From the NCBI GenBank assembly GCA_964387685.1, contig CAYLXK010000012.1, positions 1 through 64,000 of the forward strand: a stretch of 64,000 nt of DNA. The letters are read 5' to 3'. Both the position numbers and the translations under genes were made by a program. Positions 49,227-59,261 of the stretch are shown in pieces. Each line of letters opens with the position of its first letter. Position 1 is the stretch's first letter. The stretch is from Bryobacter sp964387685 (GTDB lineage Bacteria; Acidobacteriota; Terriglobia; Bryobacterales; Bryobacteraceae). The notes beneath the pieces are model-generated. The model was not told the origin of the DNA and ran no database searches. It was given only the letters and a program-made list of their open reading frames with translations.

Positions 49227-52200
49227 GAGATTGCTTCCTCGAGTTGGTTGACCACCGGCGCCTTCTTGCGCAGCGTGGAGTACACGAGCGGCACCAAGAA
49301 GAGAGTGGCCGCGGTGGCCAGCAAGAGCCCGCCGATTACGGCCCGGCCGAGCGGGGCGTTCTGTTCTCCACCTTCTCCTAAACCGAGCGACATGGGAATC
49401 ATGCCGATCATCATAGCCGCGGCCGTCATCAAGACCGGGCGCAGCCGGGTGGCTCCGGCTTCGAGGGCCGCCGCGCGGGAATCCATGCCTAAGGGCCGGA
49501 GATCGTTGGCGAAAGTAACCAGCAGAATACTGTTGGCCACGCCTACTCCAATCGACATGATCGCCCCCATCAGGCTGGGCACGTTAAAGGTGGTCTGCGT
49601 AACGTACAACATCCACACAATTCCGCTGAGGCTGCCCGGCAGGGCGGTCAGGATGATGAAGGGGTCGAGCCAGCTTTGAAAATTCACGACCATCAAAAGA
49701 TAGACCAGGAGAATGGCGAAAAGCAGGCCGAGTCCGAGGCGAACAAAGCTCGAGTTCATGGTTTCCACTTGGCCATGCAACTCGACAGTCACGCCCCGGG
49801 GCAATTTCGGACGCATTTCGGCGAGGATGGCGTTCACCTTCTTCTGGACGCTGCCGAGATCGGTATTTTCGACATTGGCATAGACGTTGAAAACGGGCTG
49901 GACGTTAAAGTGATTGACCACGGCCATGGAGGTTCCGCGCTTTACCTCGGCGATGTTGGCCAGAAGGGTGGTGGGGGCTCCGCCGGGCGGCGTAATGGGA
50001 GTGCGTTGCAAATCGCTGATGGAGCCGATCTGGGATTGGGGTGTTTGGGCCGTGATCTGGTAGCTGACACCGTTAACCGGATCCAGCCAGAAGTTCGGCG
50101 CGGTTTGGCCACTGGAGCTCAGACTGACAAGCAGATTATTGGCGACGTCGCGCTGGGTGAGGCCCAGGAGGTCGGCTTTGTTGCGATCGACGTTCACCTG
50201 CAAGTCCGGATAATTGATCACCTGGTGCACATGCACGTCGGCCGCCCCCGGAATCCGCTTCACTTTGCTTTCGATTTCGAGCGCCAGCTTGTATCCAAGC
50301 TGTTTGTTGCGCGAGACGACCTGGATGTCGAAGGGCGCGGGGCGGCCGAAATTCAGGATCTGGTTGATCATGTTGGCGGGCTGGAAGAAGAACTCCGCGT
50401 CGGGATGGTCATCGCCAAGCCTGCGCCGCAGTTCGCGCACATATTCTTGGGTGGGGCGCTGACGGTCCTTGAGGCTGATGAGGATCTCGCCGTCGAAGCG
50501 CCCTAGAATCGAACCGTCCGTGTACGCCAGATTGATGCCCACGGCCGGCAGACCCATGTTGTCGATGATGTTGTCCAGTTCGGCAGGGGGGACTACGTTT
50601 CGGATGGTCCGCTCGACGCGTCCGAACAATTCTTCGGTTTCTTCGATGCGCGCACCGGCAGCCGCGCGCACATGGAGGCGGATTTGGCCGGCGTCCACCT
50701 CAGGGAAAAAGTCCTCGCCTACCTGCAAGGCGAGCCAGCCGGAAAAGCCGAGCAGCGCGCCGAAGGCCAAGAAGACCGGCGCCTTGTGCGCCAGAGACCA
50801 ATCGAGCGCGGCCGTGTAGTGGCGCTTGAGGCCTTCAAAACCCCGGTTGAAGCCCTCATGCAGCCGCCAGATGAGGCCGCTTTCGGTCTCATGAGCCAGC
50901 AGCCAGTGCGACATGGCCGGCACGATCGTCCGGCTCAGGAGATAGCTCGCCATCATGGCGAAGACCACCGCCAAGGCCAACGGGGTAAATAAGAACTTCG
51001 CGGTGCCAGTCAAGAAAACCACGGGGACGAAGACAATGCAGATGGACAGCGTGGACACGAAGGTGGGAACGGCGATCTGGCTGGCGCCGTCGAGGATGGC
51101 GCGAACCAGCGGCTTGCCCATGTGCCGGTTCCGGTGGATGTTTTCAATCTCGACCGTGGCATCGTCCACCAAAATTCCCACGGCGAGCGCGAGGCCGCCC
51201 AGGGTCATGACGTTGATGGTGTGCCCGGCCAGATAGAGGATGCTGGTGCTGGTGAGGATGCTCAAGGGGATGGAAACGCAAACGATGAGCGTGGAGCGCC
51301 AGGAGCCCAGAAAAAGCAGGATCATCAAGCCGGTGAGGATCGCCGCAATGATCCCTTCGTGGACAACGGAATCGATTGCGGCCCGCACGAAAAGACTCTG
51401 ATCAAAGAGACGCCGGACCTCCAGGGCCTTCGGAATTACCCCCTGCAAGACGTCGAGTTGCTTCTGCACTTTTTCGATGATTTCGAGCGTCGAGGTACGT
51501 CCGTTCTTCAACACCGTCAGCAATGCGCCCCGCGTACCGTTGTGCCGAACGACGTTTTGTTGGACGGCAAATCCGTCGCGGACCTGGGCGACGTCGCGCA
51601 GATAAACCAGCGCCCCATTGACTTCTTTGATCGGAATGCGATTGAAATCCGCCACCAGTTCGGGGCTCGCATTGAGCCGCACGTTGTATTCGTTGGGGCC
51701 GATCTTGGCGCTGCCGGAGGGGATGATGACGCTCTGCTGGTTGATTGCCGCGGAAACGTCGGTGGCCGAGAGGCGGCGAGCTCCCAAGGCCAAGCTATCC
51801 AGGTCCACCATGATCTGGCGCACCCGGCCGCCGTAGGGCAGCGGCAAACTGGCCCCTTGCACGTTGGCCAGGCCAATCCGAATTTGCGAATTGGCCACGT
51901 CGTAGATCTGCTGTTCGCTCAAGCTGCGGCTGGAAAGGGCCAATTGGAGAATCGGGACGGTCGCGGCGTTGTAGCGGATCACAAAGGGAGGAAAAATCCC
52001 AGGAGGGAGCACGCGGGAAACCGAGTTGGAGATCGCGCCGAGTTGCGCGACCGCCAATTCCACCTTGACGTTGGGATGGAAATACACGCGCGTCACGCTG
52101 AACCCGGAAATGCACTGGGTTTCTATATGCTCAACGTCGTTGACCGTGGTGGTGATCGCGCGTTCGAAACTGGTAGTGATGCGACGCTCCACCTCTTCGG

Positions 52201-52366
52201 CCGGCATGCCCGTATAGCCCCAGATTACGCTCACAACGGGGATATCGATGTCGGGGAAGATATCGGTGGGCATCGCCACGATGGAAATCGCGCCCAAGAT
52301 CACGATCAGAAGCGCCATAACCGCGAAGGTATGGGGACGCGCCAGCGCTAGCTTTACAATCCACAT
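49223..52366 (-). CDS. RND-family efflux permease (HAE1-like)
   Basis: A 1047-residue inner-membrane RND pump with 12 TM helices and two large periplasmic loops. The TM4 motif GILVDDATVEIENIHRN has the Asp pair of the drug/amphiphile (HAE1) class rather than the single Asp of metal pumps. The N-terminus MWIVKLALARPHTFAVMALL and the TM10-12 motifs (SIGVGVANSILLVTFANDL, LMTAAAMMIGMIPMSLGLGE) are normal. Substrates are unknown; drug, bile or lipid export is typical for the class. The start lies 45 bases downstream of the ADOP stop, so the three genes may share a transcript. Confidence 0.92.
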   Translation of the reverse strand: MWIVKLALARPHTFAVMALLIVILGAISIVAMPTDIFPDIDIPVVSVIWGYTGMPAEEVERRITTSFERAITTTVNDVEHIETQCISGFSVTRVYFHPNVKVELAVAQLGAISNSVSRVLPPGIFPPFVIRYNAATVPILQLALSSRSLSEQQIYDVANSQIRIGLANVQGASLPLPYGGRVRQIMVDLDSLALGARRLSATDVSAAINQQSVIIPSGSAKIGPNEYNVRLNASPELVADFNRIPIKEVNGALVYLRDVAQVRDGFAVQQNVVRHNGTRGALLTVLKNGRTSTLEIIEKVQKQLDVLQGVIPKALEVRRLFDQSLFVRAAIDSVVHEGIIAAILTGLMILLFLGSWRSTLIVCVSIPLSILTSTSILYLAGHTINVMTLGGLALAVGILVDDATVEIENIHRNRHMGKPLVRAILDGASQIAVPTFVSTLSICIVFVPVVFLTGTAKFLFTPLALAVVFAMMASYLLSRTIVPAMSHWLLAHETESGLIWRLHEGFNRGFEGLKRHYTAALDWSLAHKAPVFLAFGALLGFSGWLALQVGEDFFPEVDAGQIRLHVRAAAGARIEETEELFGRVERTIRNVVPPAELDNIIDNMGLPAVGINLAYTDGSILGRFDGEILISLKDRQRPTQEYVRELRRRLGDDHPDAEFFFQPANMINQILNFGRPAPFDIQVVSRNKQLGYKLALEIESKVKRIPGAADVHVHQVINYPDLQVNVDRNKADLLGLTQRDVANNLLVSLSSSGQTAPNFWLDPVNGVSYQITAQTPQSQIGSISDLQRTPITPPGGAPTTLLANIAEVKRGTSMAVVNHFNVQPVFNVYANVENTDLGSVQKKVNAILAEMRPKLPRGVTVELHGQVETMNSSFVRLGLGLLFAILLVYLLMVVNFQSWLDPFIILTALPGSLSGIVWMLYVTQTTFNVPSLMGAIMSIGVGVANSILLVTFANDLRPLGMDSRAAALEAGATRLRPVLMTAAAMMIGMIPMSLGLGEGGEQNAPLGRAVIGGLLLATAATLFLVPLVYSTLRKKAPVVNQLEEAIS

Positions 52367-52411
52367 CGACGAGTATGGCTAGGTTAACATTGCCCCGGCG
52401 CGTGGCCGGCT

Positions 52412-54985
52412 CTACTCGTAGCGCAAGACTTCGATGGGATTCACTTTGGTGGCGCGGCGCGTGGGCCACCAACTTGCGAGCAGGGCCACAGCCACCAGGG
52501 CCGCCACCGCAAGGGCAAAGGTAGGGGGGTCAGTGGCCTTCATGCCGTAGAGCTGGCTTTCGAGGTAGGTAGAAAGCGCGACCGCCAGTGGGACTCCCGC
52601 CAACACGCCCCCCGCCACCAAGACCGCAATCTCGCCGAGTACGAGCGCGACCACGGAACGGCTCTCGGCTCCGAGCGCCATGCGAATACCGATCTCTTTC
52701 TTGCGGCGCGCTACGCTGAGGGCGAGTACGCCGTAGAGGCCGATGGCGGCCAAGATCGTGGCGATGGCACCGAAGACGCTCGCGAGGAAACCCATCATGC
52801 GCTCTGTGGAGAGAATCGTGTCGACTTGCTCGGCAAAGCTGCGCAGACCGTAAAGTGGCAAACTGGGGTCCATCTGGCGCAGCGCGCCGCGCACCTGTCC
52901 AAAAACCGCCTCTTCTTGTGCGTTCGTCCGCACGTAGGCCACGATCGACTGCGTCCAGGGAGTCTGGTAGTAAGGCACGAGGACCTGATAGGGGACCTCG
53001 TCCCGCAGATTCATGTATTTGGCATCGCTGAAAACGCCAATGATCTCCACGGTGGTAGGGGTGCCGGGGTCGCTTCCTTGCCCAATGTGCAAGCCCACGG
53101 GATTTCGCCCCTTGAAAAATTGATCAGCGAACTTCTTATTGATCAAGCAGACCCTCCAAGGACGCACCCGCACGGTGGGGTCTATGGGCAAGGGGTCGTT
53201 GTGGGCGTCGGCATCCCGGAAATCGCGGCCTTCGAGAATCTTCATGCCCATGGCCTCAACGTAACCGGGCGTGACGGAATCGAAATAGGGGCTGGGCATC
53301 TTGCCCGCTTCATGGGCATAGCCCTCAACGGTTACCGAGGAATCCCATTCGTTGCCAGACATCTTGGCAATGGTTGCCACGGCCGCCCGCTTCACACCCG
53401 GCATACTTTCGAGGCGCTGCTTCAAGTCGCGCGCAAATTGCTTGACACGCGTTGCATCATAGCCGATCTGGGCCGGCTCACTTTGGAAAGTGACCAGCCG
53501 GTTCAGTTCGAGGCCGGTATCGGCCAGCTTTAGATTTTGCAGGGTCCGCACAAACAGACCGGCCGCAATCAGGAGCAGGATCGACAGGGAGACCTGCACG
53601 CCTACAAGGACTTTGCGCACGATTGCCTTGCCGCCGCTGGACATGCCTCTCCCTTCCTCTTTGAGCGCGGGCCCGGCGTCGGTATTGGCCACGCCAAAGG
53701 CGGGGAAGAGGCCGAAGAGGATACCGGTTCCACCGGCCACGGCAAAGGTAAAGGCCAACACGCGCCAGTCAATCGCCGCCGAGACCCGGTAAGGTGAGGT
53801 GGAAGGGGGCATGAAGCTCAGCAGGAGGGAGTTCAAGGCGAAAGCCAGTCCTAGCCCCAAGAAGCCCCCAAGGCAGCTCAGCAGCACGCTTTCGACGAGC
53901 AGCGGCCGCATGAGCCTCCAGCGGCTCGCCCCCAACGCGACGCGCACCGCAAACTCCTTGCGCCTGCCTGAGGCGCGAGCGATCAGCAGATTGGCGACGT
54001 TCGTGCAGGCGATCAAAAGCACGAGGCCCACAATTCCCATCAGGATCCAGAGAGGCTGGGCCATTTGCCTCCGCAAGCCGGAGTATCCATTCGCCGCCAC
54101 CTCGACCTCGATCGTCCCTTTCAAGAAGGCCTGTTTGGCATAATCACTCGCTTTGGCGAAGGCGGCTTCCTTCACTTCCATTTCGCGGATGGAGCGAAAT
54201 TGCGTTTGCAGTTGGGCCTTGGCCTTTTCTATGGTGATGCCGGACTTGAGGCGGCCGAAGATCTGCACCCAGCGGGAGCGGCGGTCCTCGTAGGCATCCC
54301 AGGAGGGCGTCATCTCCTTTTTCATCGCCATCGGTACGCGCAACCCCACGGTGCGCGTGGGATCCAAGCCAAAGAACTCTTTTGCGCTCACCCCTACGAC
54401 GGTGAGCCGGTTGTTATTGACGAGGATTTCCCGGCCTACAATGCCAGGGTCCGATCCGAAACTGCTCCGCCAGAAGTCGTAGCTCAACACGGCGACAGGA
54501 TGGCCGGACTTTTTGAGGTCATCTTCGGGGGTGAACAAGCGCCCCAGGTGGGGCTGCACGCCCAAGACGGCAAAATAGTTTCCGGTCACGAGTTCGCCCA
54601 ACGTTCGCTCGGTGGTAGCGCCGGAGGCCGCACCGGCGTTCGGCTGGGCCGAGCTCACCGTCATGGAAAGCTCCCGGCGCGCTAGGAGTCCATCAAAAAC
54701 CGGGGACTGATTCCGGAAGTCCTGGTACATCGGGTAGGAGTGCATCCTGGGCCCGTTATTGGACCCGTAGTGGCTGCCCACTTGGTAAAGCTGCACCAGT
54801 TCGCCTGGGCGCTTCACCGGTAGGGGTTGCAGGATCACCTGGTCGATCAGGCTGAAGATCGCCGTATTGGCGCCAATCCCGAGCGCCAAGGACAAGATCG
54901 CTACGCCCGAGAACACAGGGGAAGCAAGAAATCCGCGTAGCGCCGTGCGGATCTCATCCACGATTCCAGAAAAGGCTCCAGACAT
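52412..54985 (-). CDS. ADOP-family ABC permease (duplicated MacB-like)
   Basis: An 857-residue acidobacterial duplicated orphan permease. Each half has a MacB-type periplasmic core and FtsX domain: FSGVAILSLALGIGANTAIF near residue 20, first FtsX (LIACTNVANLLIARASGRR), second half VGVQVSLSILLLIAAGLFVR followed by TLQNL and the C-terminal FtsX (GLYGVLALSVARRKKEIGIR, DPPTFALAVAALVAVALLA). No ATPase is adjacent, which is characteristic of ADOPs. Start ATG 54985 chosen at the family N-terminus (SGAFSGIVDEIRTAL). Substrate unknown. Confidence 0.9.
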   Translation of the reverse strand: MSGAFSGIVDEIRTALRGFLASPVFSGVAILSLALGIGANTAIFSLIDQVILQPLPVKRPGELVQLYQVGSHYGSNNGPRMHSYPMYQDFRNQSPVFDGLLARRELSMTVSSAQPNAGAASGATTERTLGELVTGNYFAVLGVQPHLGRLFTPEDDLKKSGHPVAVLSYDFWRSSFGSDPGIVGREILVNNNRLTVVGVSAKEFFGLDPTRTVGLRVPMAMKKEMTPSWDAYEDRRSRWVQIFGRLKSGITIEKAKAQLQTQFRSIREMEVKEAAFAKASDYAKQAFLKGTIEVEVAANGYSGLRRQMAQPLWILMGIVGLVLLIACTNVANLLIARASGRRKEFAVRVALGASRWRLMRPLLVESVLLSCLGGFLGLGLAFALNSLLLSFMPPSTSPYRVSAAIDWRVLAFTFAVAGGTGILFGLFPAFGVANTDAGPALKEEGRGMSSGGKAIVRKVLVGVQVSLSILLLIAAGLFVRTLQNLKLADTGLELNRLVTFQSEPAQIGYDATRVKQFARDLKQRLESMPGVKRAAVATIAKMSGNEWDSSVTVEGYAHEAGKMPSPYFDSVTPGYVEAMGMKILEGRDFRDADAHNDPLPIDPTVRVRPWRVCLINKKFADQFFKGRNPVGLHIGQGSDPGTPTTVEIIGVFSDAKYMNLRDEVPYQVLVPYYQTPWTQSIVAYVRTNAQEEAVFGQVRGALRQMDPSLPLYGLRSFAEQVDTILSTERMMGFLASVFGAIATILAAIGLYGVLALSVARRKKEIGIRMALGAESRSVVALVLGEIAVLVAGGVLAGVPLAVALSTYLESQLYGMKATDPPTFALAVAALVAVALLASWWPTRRATKVNPIEVLRYE

Positions 54986-55027
54986 GCTCCTAGTACGGCG
55001 CAGTCTGGGTTGCGTTGCGCTCCATCC

Positions 55028-55077
55028 CAAAAAATCTGGGACCAAATGGCGCCGCCAGGTTCGTTTGGCGCCCAGAT
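55028..55077 (-). terminator. Intrinsic terminator after the His/Lys/Asp-rich peptide gene
   Basis: On the minus strand a two-part stem pairs ATCTGGG (55034-55040 complement) with CCCAGAT (55071-55077), and CCAAA (55042-55046) with TTTGG (55064-55068), then runs into TTTTTT. It lies 65 bases after the peptide stop and before the ADOP start, so it separates them. Confidence 0.65.
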
Positions 55078-55141
55078 CGAATGGCGATGAAGCGCCCGCG
55101 AGAGGCTCACTGAGAGTCGACTCTTGACGGAGCCTGGACTC

Positions 55142-55333
55142 TTAGTGGTCCTTTTTCTTCTTTTCGTCTTTTTTGTGATCGTCCTTATGATCGGCCTTAT
55201 GATCGCCCGAGTCGTGCTTCTTGTCGTCATGCTTCTTGTCCGCATGCTTCTTGTCGTCGCTGGCGACCATCGTCATCGTACCGAGGGCCAAGGCTAAGCC
55301 CAGCCACAAGCTCATCAAGTTCTTCATTTTCAA
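55142..55333 (-). CDS. Exported His/Lys/Asp-rich small protein
   Basis: A 63-residue protein: signal peptide (LWLGLALALGTMTMVAS) followed by about 38 residues of which nearly all are His, Lys or Asp, in short repeats such as KKHADKKHDDKKH and DHKADHKDDHKK; seven His are present. Low-complexity tails like this can bind Ni, Zn, Co or Cu, or act as a disordered buffer; that is inference. It is divergent from the TonB-dependent receptor at 55563 with a 229-base gap holding a near-palindrome. A terminator follows. Not a known family. Confidence 0.7.
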   Translation of the reverse strand: MKMKNLMSLWLGLALALGTMTMVASDDKKHADKKHDDKKHDSGDHKADHKDDHKKDEKKKKDH

Positions 55334-55500
55334 CCTCTTCCAAATCCGTATTGTGAAATTGCCGCCTCGGTTAGGAGGGGCGAGCGACTCGCTCCCGTTG
55401 CTTATCGGACGCCTGCTGAAAGCTTGAGTGCAAGGATCATTAAATCTTTCTATGGGATTTGGAGGCTGGCCCGGCTAGACACGAATTAGCTCTTCTGATA

Positions 55501-55518
55501 AACCGTATGTATACGTTT
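55501..55518. promoter_or_regulatory. Near-palindrome between divergent peptide and receptor genes
   Basis: AACCGTAT GT ATACGTTT: the halves match with one mismatch. It lies 44 bases before the receptor ATG (55563) and 167 from the peptide start, so it could serve as an operator for the receptor. The rest of the 229-base gap shows no other feature I can support. Confidence 0.35.
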
Positions 55519-55562
55519 GTGTCACACAGATGACATGACCTCAGGGAAAGGGGTGTATTCTC

Positions 55563-58500
55563 ATGCACAAAATTTGTGCAAGCGGCGTGCTTGCGCTCTC
55601 TCTATTTTGTTATTCGGCCCTCGCTCAGCAATTTACCCAGCTCAGCGGAACTGTAACCGACCCGTCCGGCGCGGTGGTACCCAACGCGGAGCTGCGGCTG
55701 GAAGACGCCCAGCGGGGTACGTCGCGCGACGCCAAGAGCGACGCGCTTGGCTTCTATCGATTTGCGCAAGTTCAGCCCGGCACATATCGCCTATCGGCCA
55801 AGGCGGCGGGTTTCAATGACGTTTTGGTCGGCGCGCTCACGCTGGAGGTCGGCCGTCCTTCCACGCAAAATGTAGTCTTCGAGAAAGTCGGCGCGACTTC
55901 GACAACGATCTCCATCAGTGCGGAAGGCACGCAGCTCAATACGACGGACTCGAGCGTCGGCAACGTAATTCCGAATACGGCGATTCTTGAGTTGCCGTCC
56001 TTTGCCCGGAATTTGACCACATTGCTGGCCTTTCAGCCCGGGGTCACCAGCATTCAAAACGTGAACGCGTATGACGACCGCTCGGGCTCCGTTAACGGCG
56101 GCAAGAGCGACCAAGCCAACATTACGCTGGATGGCATGGACGTGAACCAGCAGAACAATCGGCGCGCTTTCACCTCCGTCATCCGCTCCACCCTTGACTC
56201 CACCCAGGAATTCCGTTCGATCACCTCGGGCGCGGGCGCCGAATTCGGCCGCTCCTCCGGGGCGCAAGTCCAACTGGTAACCCGCTCGGGATCGAACGAC
56301 TTCCACGGAGCCGCCTACTGGTATCACCGCAACACCGTCACGGCGGCGAACGCCTTTTTTAACAATTCCTCCGGCGTGAAGCGCCCCCCGCTCCTCATCA
56401 ACATTCCGGGCGGGCGTATCGGCGGGCCGATCGTGAAGAACAAGCTTTTCTTCTTTTTGAACTTCGAAACCCGGCGCGACGCTTCGTCCACCAACGTCCT
56501 GCGTGTCGTGCCCAGCGAACTCATGAAGCAAGGCATCGTCCAATACACCAATACCGCCGGCCAGCTCACCCAAATCGGCCCCGCCGGCTTCCGCGCCTTA
56601 GACCCCCGGGGCATCGGCGTCAGCACGGCCGCGTTGGACCTGTTGAAGCGTTACCCTGTGGCCAACGACCTTTCGGCCGGCGATGGCCTTAACCGCCAAG
56701 GTTACCGTTTCTCCGCGCCCCTGGGCTTGCGCCAGAACACCTACATCTCGCGTTTCGATTACACCCTCGACACCACGCACAGCTTCTTCTTCCGCGGAAA
56801 TCTTCAGAACGACACCGACCTGGGCGCGCCACAGTTCCCGGGTCAGCCCCCGGCGCGCTTGAGCCTGGAAAACACCAAGGGCTACACGATTGGCCACACC
56901 GCAATCATCAGCCCGACCTTGGTCAGCACCTTTAGCTATGGCCTTACCCGCCAGAGCTTCGAGGACAGCGGCCAGACCAGCGCGCCTTATGTAGAATTCC
57001 GCGACATCGCGCCGTTTTTTGCGGTTACGCGCACCACCGGCCGCACGATCCCCGTTCACCAGATCCGTCAGGATTTTGCGTGGACCAAGGGCCGCCACGA
57101 TATCCGCATCGGCGGCGTCATGCGCTGGATCGACAACAAGAGCTTCAACAACAACAATTCCTTTTCCACGGGGATTACCAACGTGAGCTGGTTGCGCGGT
57201 GTGGGGCAGGACATCGCTCCTCCCGATCTGCTGCCGGCACAGTTGAATCAATACGGCACGGCTGCCGTGGCCGTACTCGGCTTGGTCACCCAGGTGACGA
57301 GCCGCTATAACTTCAATATTGCCGGGCAGGCCCTGCCTCAAGGCTCCATCATCCGCCGCAATTTCAAGAATGAAGAGTACGAATGGTTCGTGCAGGATTC
57401 TTGGAAGCTCAAGCGGAACATGACGGTTACTTTGGGCTTGCGGCATTCGCTCATGCCGGCGCCGTTTGAAGCCGACGGCATTCAGCTGTCCACCAACCAG
57501 CCCCTCGGCGCGTGGTTTGACCGCCGCCAGGGTTTGGCCGATCAGGGCCGCAGCCAGCGCGAAGCGGGCAACATCTCCTATATCGTGGCCTCCAGCCCCT
57601 CTGGACGCCCCATCTATCCCTTCCACAAGACGAATTTTGCGCCGCGCGCCTCTTTTGTCTGGTCCCCGGACGCCAATTCAAAGATCGGCAAGTTCCTCTT
57701 CGGCGGCCCAGGCAAAACGAGCATCCGCGCGGGCTGGGGTATCTTCTACGACATCATCGGCCAGCCACTGGCAGCCACCTACGAAACGCAGGCCTTCGGC
57801 TTCTTGCAGGCCTTTAACAATCCTTCGAGCGTGCAAACCTTTGCCACGGCTCCGCGCTTTGAAGGTTTCAACTCGCTGCCCCAGGCCCTGGTCCGGCCCG
57901 CACCCCAAGGCGGCTTTCCCGCCACGCCGCCGGAGAACTTCTCGATCGTGGGCACCATTGACGACAATCTCCAGAATCCCTATGTCATGCGCCAGAACTT
58001 CTCGATCGGCCGTGAGTTTAAGGACGGCTTGTTTATTGAGGTAGGCTACGTCGGTTCGGGTTCCCGTAAGAGCCTGGTCAACCGCGACCTCGCCATGCCC
58101 ACCAATCTCCGCGATCCCGCCAGCGGTCAAGACTATTTCAACGCCGCGACGCAAATGGTTCTCCATCGCCGGGCTGGGGGCACCGTGAACAACATCCCCG
58201 CCATCCCCTTCTTCGAGAATCAATACTCGACGCTCGCCGGTGGGGGACGCACCGCGACCCAGAACATTTTCCAGAACGTTTACCGTTTCTATAACGCCAA
58301 CGACTTCACCTCGGTCCTGGCCGACATTGACCAGTTCTGCGATCCCAGTTGCGGCCGCCTTGGCGCTAATGCGCAATTCAACCCACAATTTAGCGCCCTG
58401 TCCGGCTGGAGCTCGGTCGGCGGCGGCAGCTACCACGCACTGCAGGTGACGGCCCGCAAGCGCTTCACCAGCCTCACGATGGATTTCAATTACACCTTGT

Positions 58501-59180
58501 CGCGTTCGGCCGACATTGCGTCGCGCGCCGAAAACGGCGGCACGTTCTCCGGCTTTGCGCAGAACCCCTTTAACCTTGGGCAACTGCGGGCGGTCTCCGA
58601 TTACGATCAGCGGCACATCTACAACGCATTTGTCGTCTACGATCTGCCCTTCGGAAAGGGCAAGCGTTTCGGCTCGGGCGCCAGTTATCTCCTGGACACG
58701 CTCATTGGCGGCTGGAACATTTCGCCCACCTGGCAGATGGCCACCGAGCTTCCCACCAGCGTTTTCGCCACGGGTGTTTGGCCTACGAACTGGAATGTCA
58801 CTAGCCGCGCTGTTCCCAAAGTGGGCGGCCCGCCGCCGGTGCCGGAAAAGACCAAGACGAATGGTCCGCCCAACGTGTTTTCCGACGTCGCCACGGCGCG
58901 CAACTACTTTGAGTACGCGCTGCCCGGCGAATCCGGTCCGCGCAACACCATCCGCCAGGATGGCACCTTCAACATCAACCTGGCCATCGCCAAGCGGATC
59001 CGGATGCCCTTCCTCGAAGGTCATTCCATCCAAATCCGCGCCGAGGCTTACAACCTCACCAACGCGGTGCGCTTCATCGATCCCAACATTAACTTGACGC
59101 AACCGGGCAACTTTGGCCGCTACCAACAGCAGGCAAATTCTCCTCGCCAGATGCAGTTCGCTTTCCGCTACGACTTCTAA
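55563..59180 (+). CDS. Oar-like TonB-dependent receptor with CarboxypepD_reg domain
   Basis: A 1205-residue outer-membrane receptor. The signal peptide ends near SALAQQ. Residues about 21-85 form a carboxypeptidase-regulatory domain (QLSGTVTDPSGAVVPNAELR, GTYRLSAKAAGF), then the plug (NITLDGMDVNQQNNRR) and a long beta-barrel; late strands end with the terminal aromatic MQFAFRYDF. No clear TonB box. Oar-like receptors are expanded in Acidobacteria; they are thought to transport large oligomers or complex ligands. A hairpin terminator follows at 59208. Confidence 0.92.
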   Translation: MHKICASGVLALSLFCYSALAQQFTQLSGTVTDPSGAVVPNAELRLEDAQRGTSRDAKSDALGFYRFAQVQPGTYRLSAKAAGFNDVLVGALTLEVGRPSTQNVVFEKVGATSTTISISAEGTQLNTTDSSVGNVIPNTAILELPSFARNLTTLLAFQPGVTSIQNVNAYDDRSGSVNGGKSDQANITLDGMDVNQQNNRRAFTSVIRSTLDSTQEFRSITSGAGAEFGRSSGAQVQLVTRSGSNDFHGAAYWYHRNTVTAANAFFNNSSGVKRPPLLINIPGGRIGGPIVKNKLFFFLNFETRRDASSTNVLRVVPSELMKQGIVQYTNTAGQLTQIGPAGFRALDPRGIGVSTAALDLLKRYPVANDLSAGDGLNRQGYRFSAPLGLRQNTYISRFDYTLDTTHSFFFRGNLQNDTDLGAPQFPGQPPARLSLENTKGYTIGHTAIISPTLVSTFSYGLTRQSFEDSGQTSAPYVEFRDIAPFFAVTRTTGRTIPVHQIRQDFAWTKGRHDIRIGGVMRWIDNKSFNNNNSFSTGITNVSWLRGVGQDIAPPDLLPAQLNQYGTAAVAVLGLVTQVTSRYNFNIAGQALPQGSIIRRNFKNEEYEWFVQDSWKLKRNMTVTLGLRHSLMPAPFEADGIQLSTNQPLGAWFDRRQGLADQGRSQREAGNISYIVASSPSGRPIYPFHKTNFAPRASFVWSPDANSKIGKFLFGGPGKTSIRAGWGIFYDIIGQPLAATYETQAFGFLQAFNNPSSVQTFATAPRFEGFNSLPQALVRPAPQGGFPATPPENFSIVGTIDDNLQNPYVMRQNFSIGREFKDGLFIEVGYVGSGSRKSLVNRDLAMPTNLRDPASGQDYFNAATQMVLHRRAGGTVNNIPAIPFFENQYSTLAGGGRTATQNIFQNVYRFYNANDFTSVLADIDQFCDPSCGRLGANAQFNPQFSALSGWSSVGGGSYHALQVTARKRFTSLTMDFNYTLSRSADIASRAENGGTFSGFAQNPFNLGQLRAVSDYDQRHIYNAFVVYDLPFGKGKRFGSGASYLLDTLIGGWNISPTWQMATELPTSVFATGVWPTNWNVTSRAVPKVGGPPPVPEKTKTNGPPNVFSDVATARNYFEYALPGESGPRNTIRQDGTFNINLAIAKRIRMPFLEGHSIQIRAEAYNLTNAVRFIDPNINLTQPGNFGRYQQQANSPRQMQFAFRYDF

Positions 59181-59207
59181 GCCGTTAGCACAACTCACTT
59201 ACACAGG

Positions 59208-59241
59208 AACGGGCGGGCCTTCGGGTCCGCCCGTTGTTTTT
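59208..59241 (+). terminator. Intrinsic terminator after TonB-dependent receptor
   Basis: AACGGGCGG (59208-59216) pairs with CCGCCCGTT (59227-59235), loop of ten bases, followed by GTTTTT. It lies just before the Uma2-like gene and should end the receptor transcript. Confidence 0.85.
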
Positions 59242-59261
59242 GATGGCAATATACTCAAATC

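Noticed and set aside
51122..52351. 409-codon plus-strand open frame opposite the RND permease
   Set aside because: Antisense shadow of a well-supported RND gene; no domain.
57678..59198. 506-codon minus-strand open frame opposite the TonB-dependent receptor
   Set aside because: Shadow frame caused by high GC content; composition rich in Val, Ala and Arg without motifs.
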